A stretch of DNA of 59,491 nucleotides from Guillardia theta CCMP2712 (taxonomy: Eukaryota > Cryptophyceae > Pyrenomonadales > Geminigeraceae). A program made the position numbers and the translations under genes. The notes under the pieces are model-generated. The model was not told the DNA's origin. It searched no databases and saw nothing but the letters and a program-made list of their open reading frames with translations. Shown here in pieces: positions 32,251 through 41,956 of this stretch; the stretch's first letter is position 1; the number at the start of each line of letters is the position of its first letter. The stretch is from assembly GCF_000315625.1 (NCBI RefSeq), contig NW_005434514.1:353-59843 (forward strand), read 5' to 3'.

Positions 32251-32871
32251 TCAGGTGGAAAGGATGTGGCGGTGCAAACTACGTCAAGAGGTCGCAATAT
32301 GGAAGGGGTCGCTTAAATCCGTACCATGTCAGGGTCAAGATAGGTGCAATCGTGCAGTGAAACCGTGACGCCTGCCACCCTCTCCTTGTAAGCGATAAGT
32401 CTCATTACCTACCACCCCTCTCCTGCCCTTTCTTGTACCCCATCTGGCTACTTGTTTGACTGTGAAGGGATCGACTCCACCCCCACCCACTCCAATGAGG
32501 ATTCCGAAAAGACTCGCTTTGGTACCTCTCACGCAAAGACGCGTAACAACACCCTCACCCGCTCACTAGACTCCAAAGAACCCTACCCCAAAGAACTTTC
32601 GAAACAACCCCACCTGTCGAATAACCACCAGAAACACAACGTTTGTGAGTTGACCACTCTAAGTGAGATTCGAAACAAGAACATTTCAAGATGCTCAGAG
32701 AACGTCACTGATCTGCTGAGATCTCTCGACACGGTGAAGCAGTGATGCAGCCTGATCAATCAATAGGATAGAACACAAATAATGAGCAAAAAGAGAGAAT
32801 CAAGAAACAAAACATTTCATATTGACCTGTTATGCAGTCTCGCCTCTAATCGTGTTAGCAGACCCATCCAA
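32251..32871. other. Spacer before kinase copy 2
   Basis: Contains C-rich 'ccacccccacccactcc'-type sequence at 32470-32620. An open frame from ATG 32782 is in frame with kinase copy 2 exon 1 and could be an alternative N-terminus absent from copy 1. Confidence 0.4.
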
Positions 32872-34836
32872 ATGAGATACGAGGAGCCCGAAATAGCTGT
32901 CAAGTACACCTACGACCAACTACAGGACAAGTGGAAACGCGAAAAAGTCCAGGTACTCCCATTGCAGCTGCCCCCGTCAACCTCCTTCAAGCGTGTGAGA
33001 GTGCTCGGTAGGTTACCCTCGCACATAGTCCCTTAATCCAAGGAAGGATGATGGTTTGCTACAAGGTGAGAGGTCCCTTGCATTGACCCAAGGCTTCTGA
33101 TATCACTTGATGTCATCCTAGATGGTACAAGTCTCTCCGCCCATCGAAGGAGTTCTGGTAACTCGTCTCAATCCCATGTGAGCACGTGCCGGATCAACCG
33201 CTCACCGACGTGTACAAGGTTGCAAAGATGTTCACCAAGCAAGTCAAACCCGAGATCTACTTCGAGGAAGCCATGGTGACATGCGTCCTTGCCTCTGGTG
33301 CGACAGGCTGAGTCCCGTGCAAGACCCAGATGCTTGCGGACAGCTACGCTCTTGAGTTCAACAAGAGAAGCAGGAAGAGGAAAGTCTGCTTCCTACCTGT
33401 CAGTGTCTACCAATTGCGAGAGAGGTGACATAGTCGCCCACGTGACGCTCGATGCTGACGCTTGTCGATCCGATGCCAGAGGAGGTCAGTTAGTGAATGT
33501 CGAGCCGTTTCTGAAAGGCGACTACATCAAGCATAACGACAATGTAGTCCGGGCATGCCGTGTGCAACCATGACGTTGTGCTTGTCAGGATGGAAACGTT
33601 GAGACAGGGGATGAGTTACCACAGGCCTTCAGCCACTTCTCGTGAGGGTGAGGAGGGTTGGTAGCTCCGCTGATCCAGTCGCAAGATGGGAAGCGAGCAA
33701 CGGTCAGCTGCTGATCGTCGACATCCAAGGTGGGTCTCTTAGGGTGTCATGTCCGACGGTGATCCGTCTTGTCAGGGGTGGCAAACTTCTACACCGACCC
33801 GCAAGTGGGGTGAGCGGGTCCGAGTAGGTTTACATTGACAGAGGGGTTTGTCAGATCCATAGTCAGGACGGCCAGAGCTTTGGGCAGGTCCGTGCATGTC
33901 GCATGCTGCACTCAGTTGACTGTCGTGCAGGGCAACTTGGGCATGAAGGGGATAGAGAGGTCTTGTATCCTACTCCCCTTGCCAGGACAGGTCTTGACGC
34001 TTCTTGACAGCTTCTTGAGTACACACACGTGCAACAGTATATGCCGCTCGTTGCGGCTTCCACAGGTCAGCAGCTGCTTCAGCAAGCCACTGCCGTATCA
34101 GCGGCGCTCATGACTCGCTTGCTCCAGTATCAATTCGGCCGATGCGTCGAGGAGGTCGAGGAACAGCAGCTGCACAAGCAAGCCCTGGTAGACGACGACC
34201 GCAGGAGTCAGTCGCCGTTGAGATGGAACTCAGGTGGGCAGCAGGACGTTGGTTGGTTGACAGTCGCTGACATTGCGATGCTAAGGCAACGCCTACGGGA
34301 GAGGGCTTGAGCGTGCAGTGTCGTCCATCACCTCGGACGACTCTCCTCCGAAAGACCGACGGGTCAGGAGGCCTCGCGATCGTCCTCGCACAGCGTTGAC
34401 GCTGCTGGACAGGTCCGAGAACGACCTGCTTCAGGGTACTCACTCAATGACGAGCTCGACCCGGGATGTAAACCACCGACGGTCGGGCCCGTGCGCGTCT
34501 GATGCGGATGCTCGGTGACGCAGCTTGCAGGGTCTCTCAATGCACAAGCCGATAGCCAAGATCGTGCGGAGAAAGAAGAAGCTGCTTGGCCTCTGCCACA
34601 TCCATGATGAGGGGCCGGCAGTCAGCTCCTTCGAGTTCCAGGGCCTCAGGCTGAGCAACGTGAGCACGCGGCCCTCTCCCTCTCTTTCTCATGTCTGTCT
34701 GCAGGAGGAGCCAGCCGAAGCTCCTTCGAGCGCCTCGACGAGGAACTACAGCACCAGCAAGAAGGCCCCCTCAGCTCATCGGTCAAAGAGAGACACCTCT
34801 CCCGTCTGGCGAGGCAACAGCGAGCATGACTGGTAG
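32872..34836 (+). CDS. Alpha-kinase family protein kinase, copy 2
   Basis: The ATG is at 32872 (MRYEEPEIAV), with an in-frame ATG at 32782. All exons of copy 1 recur at +4178 with intact splice sites: 33012..33065, 33122..33157, 33219..33275, 33330..33424 and so on to the Zn-binding exon 34011..34065. The catalytic Lys, both Asp residues and the His/Cys zinc ligands are the same. Exon 2, however, reads SPLIQGRMMVCYK instead of KPFAQGGMRVCYK, so the PFAxGxMR motif is altered. A second cluster of changes lies in the tail exon near 34557-34605. The gene ends about 180 bp from the convergent TMCO4-like gene. It may be the ancestral locus because that neighbour is complete here. Confidence 0.82.
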
Positions 34837-35244
34837 ACGTCAGCTGGGGGTAGCGCGCGCTCCTCTAGACCAGAAGTGAGCAAGGGGCTGCCTAGCTCGA
34901 GACTGCTTGTCTCATGACAGAGGGAGGCGGCTAGTGGAGGTCAGCGACACGAGCAGCCACCTTGCTCTCCCATCTCTCTATGCTTGATAGCTTTCGACGA
35001 GCTACATCTTACAATCATCTCGCCTCCTTGCCCTTGCTGCCCTCCTTCTCCTTGCCCTCCTTGTCTCTCGACGGCACGACGGTCCTCAGCGATGCCATCT
35101 TCTCAGACATTGCTGAGCGGAAAGACGTGGCGATGTCTGTGAGCTCAGCAGGAGGAGGAGGAGGGTCACTCACACCAGTCGACAACCCGCACATCCTGAC
35201 AAGCTCCGGCAGCTTGTCCCTGCTCTCTCGTCAGCCACCTGCCC
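32878..35244 (+). repeat. Segmental duplication, copy 2
   Basis: Partner of 28700-31066 at a 4178-bp offset. Confidence 0.92.
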
Positions 35245-38200
35245 TCCCCACCTATCTTGCTCTCCTCCGCTTTAGCTCTCACCTGTAGTCCCAGTGACCC
35301 ATCACAGCTCCTGTGAGGTCAAGGTTTTCAAGAGCAGGATGCAGCTCCTTCCCCTCCACCGGCTGGATCGCCTGGAGTCCAGCTACCGTCCTCAGCAGCT
35401 GCACCATCGTCAGCAGTAGATTATTTCGAGCTGTCCACTACCTGTCCAGCCCTGTAGATAAAACCGAGCACCCAGTCATTCTGACAGAAGCCATTGACGA
35501 GTCGGTGGCCGCAAACTGACGCTGCCGTCTCCCAATCCTTCAGCCCAAGGTCAGCTGAAAAGAGCTGGGAAGCTAAGCAATGACCTGAGGGTTGGAGGTG
35601 TCGGGGGTTCCCAAGCAGATAGCTGTCTCGACGATGCCGCGGCCTTGAGCTCCATTTTTTGCGAGGTGTAGAAGACATCTGACGAGATCGAAGTCACAAA
35701 GTAGATCAAGCAAAGAAAGGGCATGGTAGTGAGAAAGAAAGAGGTGCAAAGAAAGAGTCGCACTTGAAGATCAGCCTTGCACCCATCCCGAAGCCAACCA
35801 GCGTGATCGGACGATAGCCATGTGCTCTCTTCATCAGCGTATTCGCTAACATCTCTCCTGCCTGAGAAGCGTCAGCTTGTAGCTGGGGAGCAGCTGAGTT
35901 GGATCACCTGGTCTGCTCGGATCTGCACCATAGCCCACGTGTTGTCAATCCAACCCGACCAGCTGATGAGCTTGCGGGGCCACGTGAGGGAAGCGAAGGC
36001 TGCGCCCAGCACCAGGTCGCCTGCTGTTTGTACAGCCCAGGACTTCACCTGCTCGGGTGTGTGAGATTGAAGAGTAGAGACCCGAGAAGGAAAGGGGGCG
36101 GAAGGAAAGGGGGGCGGGGGGCGGACGGGCGGACAGAGGGAAAGGCAGCAAGAGCAGGACCTCTGACTTGAGGTAGTTCTGCATGATGTTTCCCAGGTTG
36201 AGCTGTTCCTTCGTCTCCCACCGCAGGGCTAGGGCATCACCTCCGTCACTGACGTTTTTACAGAGCGCCTCATCCCACGCCTTCCAAGGGTTGTCCTCCG
36301 AGTTGTTCAGCCACCCTGTCACCCCAACCACGATCGGCAGCCCCGGGCTGACATCCACGATGTCAAACTCGAACTCCTTCACCTCCCCGATCCTTCGCGC
36401 CACCTTGGAGCCCACCAGCCCAGCTCCGTATCCACCAAAACTCACCCCCACCACAGCTGAGATCCCTGACACCGTCCCTGCGCTCAGCGCCACGTGAAGG
36501 GCTCCTACCCCCACCGTCGTCCCCGCCATCCCCAGACCAGCGACCAGCGCAGGGACGGCGAGGCCGCCGGAGAGGCCGATGATGGCGCCTCCCACCACTG
36601 CTCCTCCTCCTACGATGGCCCACTGGCGCAACCTGCTGGTTCCTCCTGCTGTCTCCTTCTCCTTGTCCGCCGCGAGCTTCTGGTTCTTGGACGCCTGCAG
36701 GACCCTTTTGATGATCTCCTCGAAGAATGCCACCTCCGCCGACGCTACCCACTTCCATGGCACCTTCAGCTCTTTGCACAGACGTCGCAGCATGCCGCGT
36801 CCTCGAGCGTCGTACCTCGCTGTCCCCACAGTCGTCGCCAGCGCCAACCAGCAGACCGTCCACCTCAAGTCCGGCGAGTTCACCACGTCCTCGCTCACCG
36901 CAAGGTCCCTTGCACAGATTGGGCCAGCCACAGGAGCATCCTCGCCAGCGACCTTAGCGGTAGCAGAAACAGAAGCGGAAGCAGAAGCAGAAGCAGCTGC
37001 AGAAGCAGAAGCAGCTGCAGAAGCAGAAGCAGCTGCAGAAGCAGAAGCAGAAGCAGAAGCAGAAGCAGAAGCAGAAGCAGAAGCAGAAGCAGAAGCAGCA
37101 GGCTCTTCCATTTGACCTCCCAGTCCCTCTTTGACTGGCTGAGCTGGGCAAGACAATTCATCCTCCTGCAAGACCCAGGGCTCCTCCACTCGCTCCGCGG
37201 CAACTTGGCCTCCTGCTTGAAACTTCACTTCCTCCGCGTTTCCTCTCGTGTCGACAGTCTCGTCGGCGTCTTGGAATCTCTCAGGACGAGGAGAAGAAGG
37301 AGGTTTAGGTTGTTGGTCTAGGTCTGAGACTTGTCCCAGACTCTTAGACTCAGCCTCATCGCTGCTTCCGATACCCTCACTGTCCTCTTCTTGCCTCCAC
37401 CCATGCTCCTTCTGTTCTTCATCATTACCATGCTCCTGGTCCTGGTCCTGGTCCTGGTCCTGGTCCTGGTCCTGGTCCTGGTCCTGGTCCTGGTCCTGGT
37501 CCTGGTCCTGGTCCTGGTCCTGGTCCTGGTCCTGGTCCTGGTCCTGCTCCTCATTCGACATTATCCGACATTGTGCTTCTGTCTATTCATCAGCGTTCTT
37601 TCAACCAAAGTCAAGAAAAATAATCACCATCATCTCTTTGAGCTCCTTCGATGTCTTCCTCCACTGCCTTGCTTGTCGCTTTGCCCACAGTCTCATTGTC
37701 ATCGACTGCTACCTCGATTATCTTCTTGTTGGCAGCTTCAATTCTTTCTGCTCAGACGTTCAAAGAGCAGAACAGAAGAAAAAACAGACGGAGACAAAGG
37801 AAAAGACCTTGAAGGTAGGATGACAAGTTCTCAATGTTCATGTCGAAACTGCTCATAGCAATGACGGAGTTTCTTCGCTCCTTTGACACTCGAAACCTCT
37901 GACAGAGCTGGAGGCTGAACCCCTCAATCCACTCCTCATCCTCGTCCTTCTCCTTGCTGCCTTCCCCTCCCTTCCCCTCATTCTTCAACTTCTCCTCTCC
38001 ACTTTTCAACGGGCCCATCCATTTGCTCCCGTAGCCCAGGCTCGGCAACCAGGAGCTCTTGGAAGAGCGTTTCGCGTCTTCATCCTTTACCTTGGCCAGC
38101 CTGCCTTGTCTGAGCAGGGCACAACACAAAGAGGCAGAGAGAAGGCGAAGCTCATCGTCCATGTCGATCTCCATGTCAAACATCTCTTGCTGCGTAAGCT

Positions 38201-38547
38201 TCTGAGGCAGCTCCACTTCCGGCAGCTCCGTCTCAGAGGAGCTGGCAGCGTCAGAGGGTGACATGCTCTCCTTGACTTGGTTCAGACCTCCCTCGCAGGA
38301 ATGCATCGCCTTGCAGGCTACAGCAAGTCAGTGGGGTAAGACCATGCCTGACACTTGCCCCTCGCCCCCTTTTTTCCTCTCCTCTTCTCTCCCCTCTTGC
38401 AGTCCCCATCGATTCCTCGTTCCCATGCATACCTATAGCCGCTGCCTTGTTTACATCTAGCTTCTCTCCTTCTTTCGCTGCTCCTGTCTGTCGGATTCCT
38501 GTGAACCAGTCAGGATCCTGTTCAAGCGTCCTGACGACCCCCCCCAA
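35015..38547 (-). CDS. DUF726/TMCO4-like alpha/beta-hydrolase-fold membrane protein
   Basis: In-phase exons on the complement are 35015..35219, 35283..35398, 35442..35537, 35585..35678, 35764..35861, 35908..36048, 36161..37578, 37628..37747, 37808..38317 and 38433..(38547). The N-terminus is uncertain because 38547 is not an ATG. An acidic N-terminal region holds (DQ)n and (SA)n repeats. A Gly/Ala-rich hydrophobic pair of helices follows (AIVGGGAVVGGAIIG and after). Then come VVGVTGWL, SGWIDNTW, GYRPITLVGFGMGARLIF, ICLGTPD, LVNGFCQNDWVLGFIYRA and a VMGHWDYR block, all in TMCO4/YFL034W order. The nucleophile-elbow position reads G-F-G-M-G where the family has a serine, so it may lack hydrolase activity. 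Confidence 0.82.
36965..37100 (+). repeat. (GAAGCA)n-type coding repeat: Ser-Ala dipeptides
   Basis: 'gcagaagcagaagcagct' hexamers in the TMCO4-like gene encode alternating Ser/Ala (minus strand). The period of six keeps the frame whatever the copy number. Confidence 0.9.
37437..37548 (+). repeat. (CCTGGT)n coding repeat: Asp-Gln dipeptides
   Basis: About 18 perfect hexamers encode (DQ)n on the minus strand, close to the start of the long TMCO4-like exon. Confidence 0.95.
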
Positions 38548-38659
38548 CCCTCAAGCCTCCTCCTCTACTGACCGTAGATGGAGGGGGCTACCTTAGACGA
38601 TGTTCCCTTCCTCCGACTGCCGCACAAGTCAACACCGGCATGCGCGGGAGAGGCCAGGG

Positions 38660-39526
38660 CTACCTGACACGTTCAGAGGGAGGGATGGGAGGAAGGTTGG
38701 AGATAGTGTTCTGAAACTTGATGACATTCTCCAAGTGATTCTGCTTGATCGGAGTTATGCGGACAAGAAAGATCTGCACAGACATCAGATAACAGGACAA
38801 CGAGCCTGAAGGACCTCCCATCACCTCCTGCTCTCCTCCTTCTCTTAGGATCTTCAGCTTCACCCGCGAGAACTCTCGTCCTTTCAGCATCTCAGCTGCG
38901 CATGCGACCGTCTTCTTCGGCAGAGGCTTCTCATCGATCTCTATGATCGCATCTCCGATGCCAATGGGAGGCATCCCGCCTGCCTGCTGCTGCGACGCCA
39001 GCCATGCCGCCCCTCCCTCTATGATCTCTGACACGCTGACGTTCCCCGCGTCGTTGAGCTTCAGCACCACCCCGAGCTCGAGCACGTTGGCGTATCCTAG
39101 GGCAGGCAGTTTTGTGAAGTCAGTCTTGGAGGAGAAGGGAGAAATCTCCTTGAGCTTCGACCAGTTCCACTCCTTGTCGTCCAATGGCCCCTGCCGGACC
39201 AGCCGAGTCGTGGCTGCAAACTTGCCATCCTTGTCTCTCACCTCCAGCCATATGGGTGCTCCTGCCTCCCCTTCCGTCAGAGACTGCAGAGACTCGCCGT
39301 CCGAGCTCCCTCTGTCCAGCTGCTTCCCATCGATCTTAGTGATAAAATCCCCCACCGCCAGCTGCCCGCTGATTGCAGCTGGGCCAAGTAGGGCTATCCT
39401 TGCGACAAACACGGAGCCATCGTTCACGTCAATAGAGAGATCGCATCCGAACGATCCTCCAGGTCGACTCTTCTTGTCTTCAGATTTGTTGAATGGGTTC
39501 CAAGCGTTCCATGGGAGGGTAGACAT
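38660..39526 (-). CDS. Two-PDZ-domain protein
   Basis: The ATG is at 39526. The first PDZ-like domain spans residues ~25-110 (GGSFGCDLSIDV, ... GQLAVGDFITKIDGKQL). The second spans ~145-235 (LGVVLKLND ... GIGDAIIEIDEKPL ... VKLKILREG). Both show the beta strand followed by GDxIxxID typical of PDZ folds. No signal peptide or protease domain is visible, so it is probably a cytosolic scaffold. Near the 3' end a GT...AG intron (about 38776-38826) may be removed, joining REGGEQE to IFLVRITPIK. It then stops just before 38660 or splices on. It lies upstream of, and on the same strand as, the TMCO4-like gene, so I cannot exclude one transcript. Confidence 0.75.
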   Translation of the reverse strand: MSTLPWNAWNPFNKSEDKKSRPGGSFGCDLSIDVNDGSVFVARIALLGPAAISGQLAVGDFITKIDGKQLDRGSSDGESLQSLTEGEAGAPIWLEVRDKDGKFAATTRLVRQGPLDDKEWNWSKLKEISPFSSKTDFTKLPALGYANVLELGVVLKLNDAGNVSVSEIIEGGAAWLASQQQAGGMPPIGIGDAIIEIDEKPLPKKTVACAAEMLKGREFSRVKLKILREGGEQEVMGGPSGSLSCYLMSVQIFLVRITPIKQNHLENVIKFQNTISNLPPIPPSERVR

Positions 39527-40133
39527 GGTCTCATCAAAACTGCAGTGTGAAATGAGTATACGGTAGCAGACAATCTACGGGAAAACAAGAACTAGTTCGA
39601 CTATGAAGAGAAAACGTTGTGGCAATAGTTCTGCATCTTTGAATGCAACAGTTTTCATCACTCCTGTTCAGATCATCTTGAAACTCAGCTTCGCTAAACA
39701 ACTTTGCGCTGGAGGATCTAAGCAAGACGAGTGTCTCGAGTCACGCTTGTTGTATCATCCTTGGACGTCTGCTGAGCCCACTCCTCATATTCACATTTCT
39801 AAACTGAATCTCTCCTCCTCTCCTCTCCTCTCCTCTCCTCTCTCTCACGATTCTCCTCGCCTTCCTCCTCCCTTGCAATTCAGCATGTCGCGCAATAAAA
39901 ATGTTTTCGATTTTGGAATTCTCATGTGGACAGCATCCTCGATCAAAAGTAATGTATTTTAAGGGTAGGGTACTCATGGTACCGGGTATATTGAGTACAA
40001 ATTGAGGTTCTTAGTACCGGTGATTTGACAACTGAGAGGGTAGAGGGTCCTGATGGATGTTTTGGAGGAATAACTAAAACATTTTAAAATTGATTGTGGT
40101 CTAAAAATAGAAAGTTCATCGTTGCGGCCGGTC
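39527..40133. other. Divergent promoter region
   Basis: Separates the minus-strand PDZ gene from the plus-strand gene at 40134. It has a short (TCTCC)n run near 39811-39840 and A/T-rich sequence near 40060-40100. No specific motif assigned. Confidence 0.4.
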
Positions 40134-41509
40134 ATGGCCGGCGAGCGGAAAAGGAGGAAGGAAGGGGAGGGGGAGGGGGAGGGGGAGGGCAAATATGTCA
40201 AGAGGGGTCGGGGTGACTTCGCGATGAGACAGAAGGAAGAGGGAGAGAGAAGAGAGGAAAGGGCTGACTCAGCGAGTAAACAAGGAATAGGAGGAACAAT
40301 AAGCGAAGGGGCTGGGACTGTCGGGGATCGACTGGTGTCCGCCCGGTCATTCTTCAAGAGGCATGAGGCCTCAATCCTTGCCCTTCGCCCTCCTGTCTCT
40401 TCAACACGTCCTTCCATGGGGTGGGCTGCTGCAAGGATGAAACTGGCGGAAGAAGCAGCAGGATGGCTGAAGGGGAAGGAGGTCTGCCATTCGCTAATGC
40501 GGGAGCAGCGATTCGCTCCTTTGATCCTGAAGGTGCTCACGTGCATGGGAGCGCAGGAGGAGCTTTGTGGTGTGCTGGGGTGTGTGATGGAGGGGATGGC
40601 TGGATTGGCCCATCATCCCACTGGTGTAGAGGTCCTCGTGGGCTGCTTCCAGCTCGTTTCCAGCAGGATCAAGTCCGGCAAGGTTGCAACGTCTCCATAC
40701 GCACCCGTAGTCGAGCAGGTGCGGCAGGTAGTGGCGGGGGAGGAATGGCGGGGGCTGCTCTCAGAGCGACGGGCGCTTCGAGTTGCATGCGCAATGCTGG
40801 AGCTCTCGTGCAGTCTACGTGGTAGTGGCGAGTGCAAGGTAGCAGAGGCAGGATCGCGCGAAAGGATCAGCCGAAGCCTTGAGAGTTTGTTCGAGGAGAT
40901 ATGCAGACGAACGCTGGAATGTCTGAATGGTGGCTTGCTAGAACATGCTGACGATGATGTTGGATCTCTCTTTCTTCGGCCTCTCCTCTCCGCCATGACA
41001 TCAGGACAGCAAGATGGTTGGCAAGATAAGTATGTAGAGAATCTTCTAGCTGTCAAGGCAGACGCCAACGGTGAAGACGTTTCAGAAGGTACTTACAAGG
41101 CCCTTCACAAGCTGCTCTCAACGGCTGCGGGAAAGAGTCTAGTGAAAGACTTGATGATGGTCTGCTGCAAGGACGGTTCTCGTGCAGCCATGTTCAAGCA
41201 GATCTTCAGATTTTGCCTGCAACAGGTGGAGGAGGCTCACACTGACCAGATAAGGCACCCGGAGATGGCTTCTGTCTCTCCTTCTAATCAGGAGGAGGAA
41301 GGCGTCTCTTGCAGTGCGATCAAGGTCTCGTTCTTCCTGCTCTGCGAGGGACAGTGCAAGGCCGCAAGCTTCAAGCCAGACAAAGACGACTCGCAATGGT
41401 TCTCCTCACCTCTTGCCCAGTTCTTGTATGAAAGTCTGACAGGTGGGGTCGTAGAGACGCTCTGTGCCGCTCTGTTGCTGCGTCAATGTGGCGGGAGGAA
41501 GCAAGGTAC
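40134..41509 (+). CDS. Unrecognised long exon, basic N-terminus and helical repeats
   Basis: The ATG is at 40134. The start is Lys/Arg/Glu-rich (AGERKRRKEGEGEGEGEG), nuclear-protein-like. About 420 residues with many amphipathic helices follow (EEAAGWLKGKEV, LILKVLTCMGAQEEL, MEGMAGLAHHP, LRVACAMLELSC, and so on), suggesting an ARM/HEAT/PUF-type solenoid, but I cannot name a family. The good coding signal ends near 41505 at a plausible donor (CAAG|GTACAC). The low-complexity basic frame that continues to 41909 is probably intron plus a small exon near 41850-41906. It may be one gene with the exons from 41957. Confidence 0.5.
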
Positions 41510-41956
41510 ACGGTGGAACGAGGAGAGGGAGCAGGAAAAGAGAAGAGACAGCTTGTCTGAGAAGAAGAAGGGTGGGGAAGGGACAGTTTGGTTGGGAAGA
41601 GGAAGAAAACATGAAGGCGAGCGGAAATGGAAAGTAAAACGAAGGGTGGGCAAGACAGGAAGGAGAAGGAGGAGGAAAGGCAGAAGGGCTGTAGAGGGTG
41701 ACGTAGTTTTCAGGGGATGGGAGCACACACAAGAGTGTGTGTTGCTCTTCGACGATATGGGCGCCTTAAGGATCGGGAAAGAGGTCACGAGGAAGATCAG
41801 AGTGAGTGGAGAGAGGAGGAGACTGAGGCTGAAGTCTTTTGCTCAGGTGCCGACGGAGCGAAGGCTCTTGTCGATGATGCGCGATGCTTGTCTGGGAGCG
41901 AATGAGTAAGGGAAGAGGAGGAGCTGGAGGGCGAAGGAGATGAAGTGGCTCGTTTC

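Noticed and set aside
36494-37321. Plus-strand Ser/Arg-rich open frame
   Set aside because: Antisense shadow of the TMCO4-like ex­on; its RS repeats come from the hexanucleotide tract.
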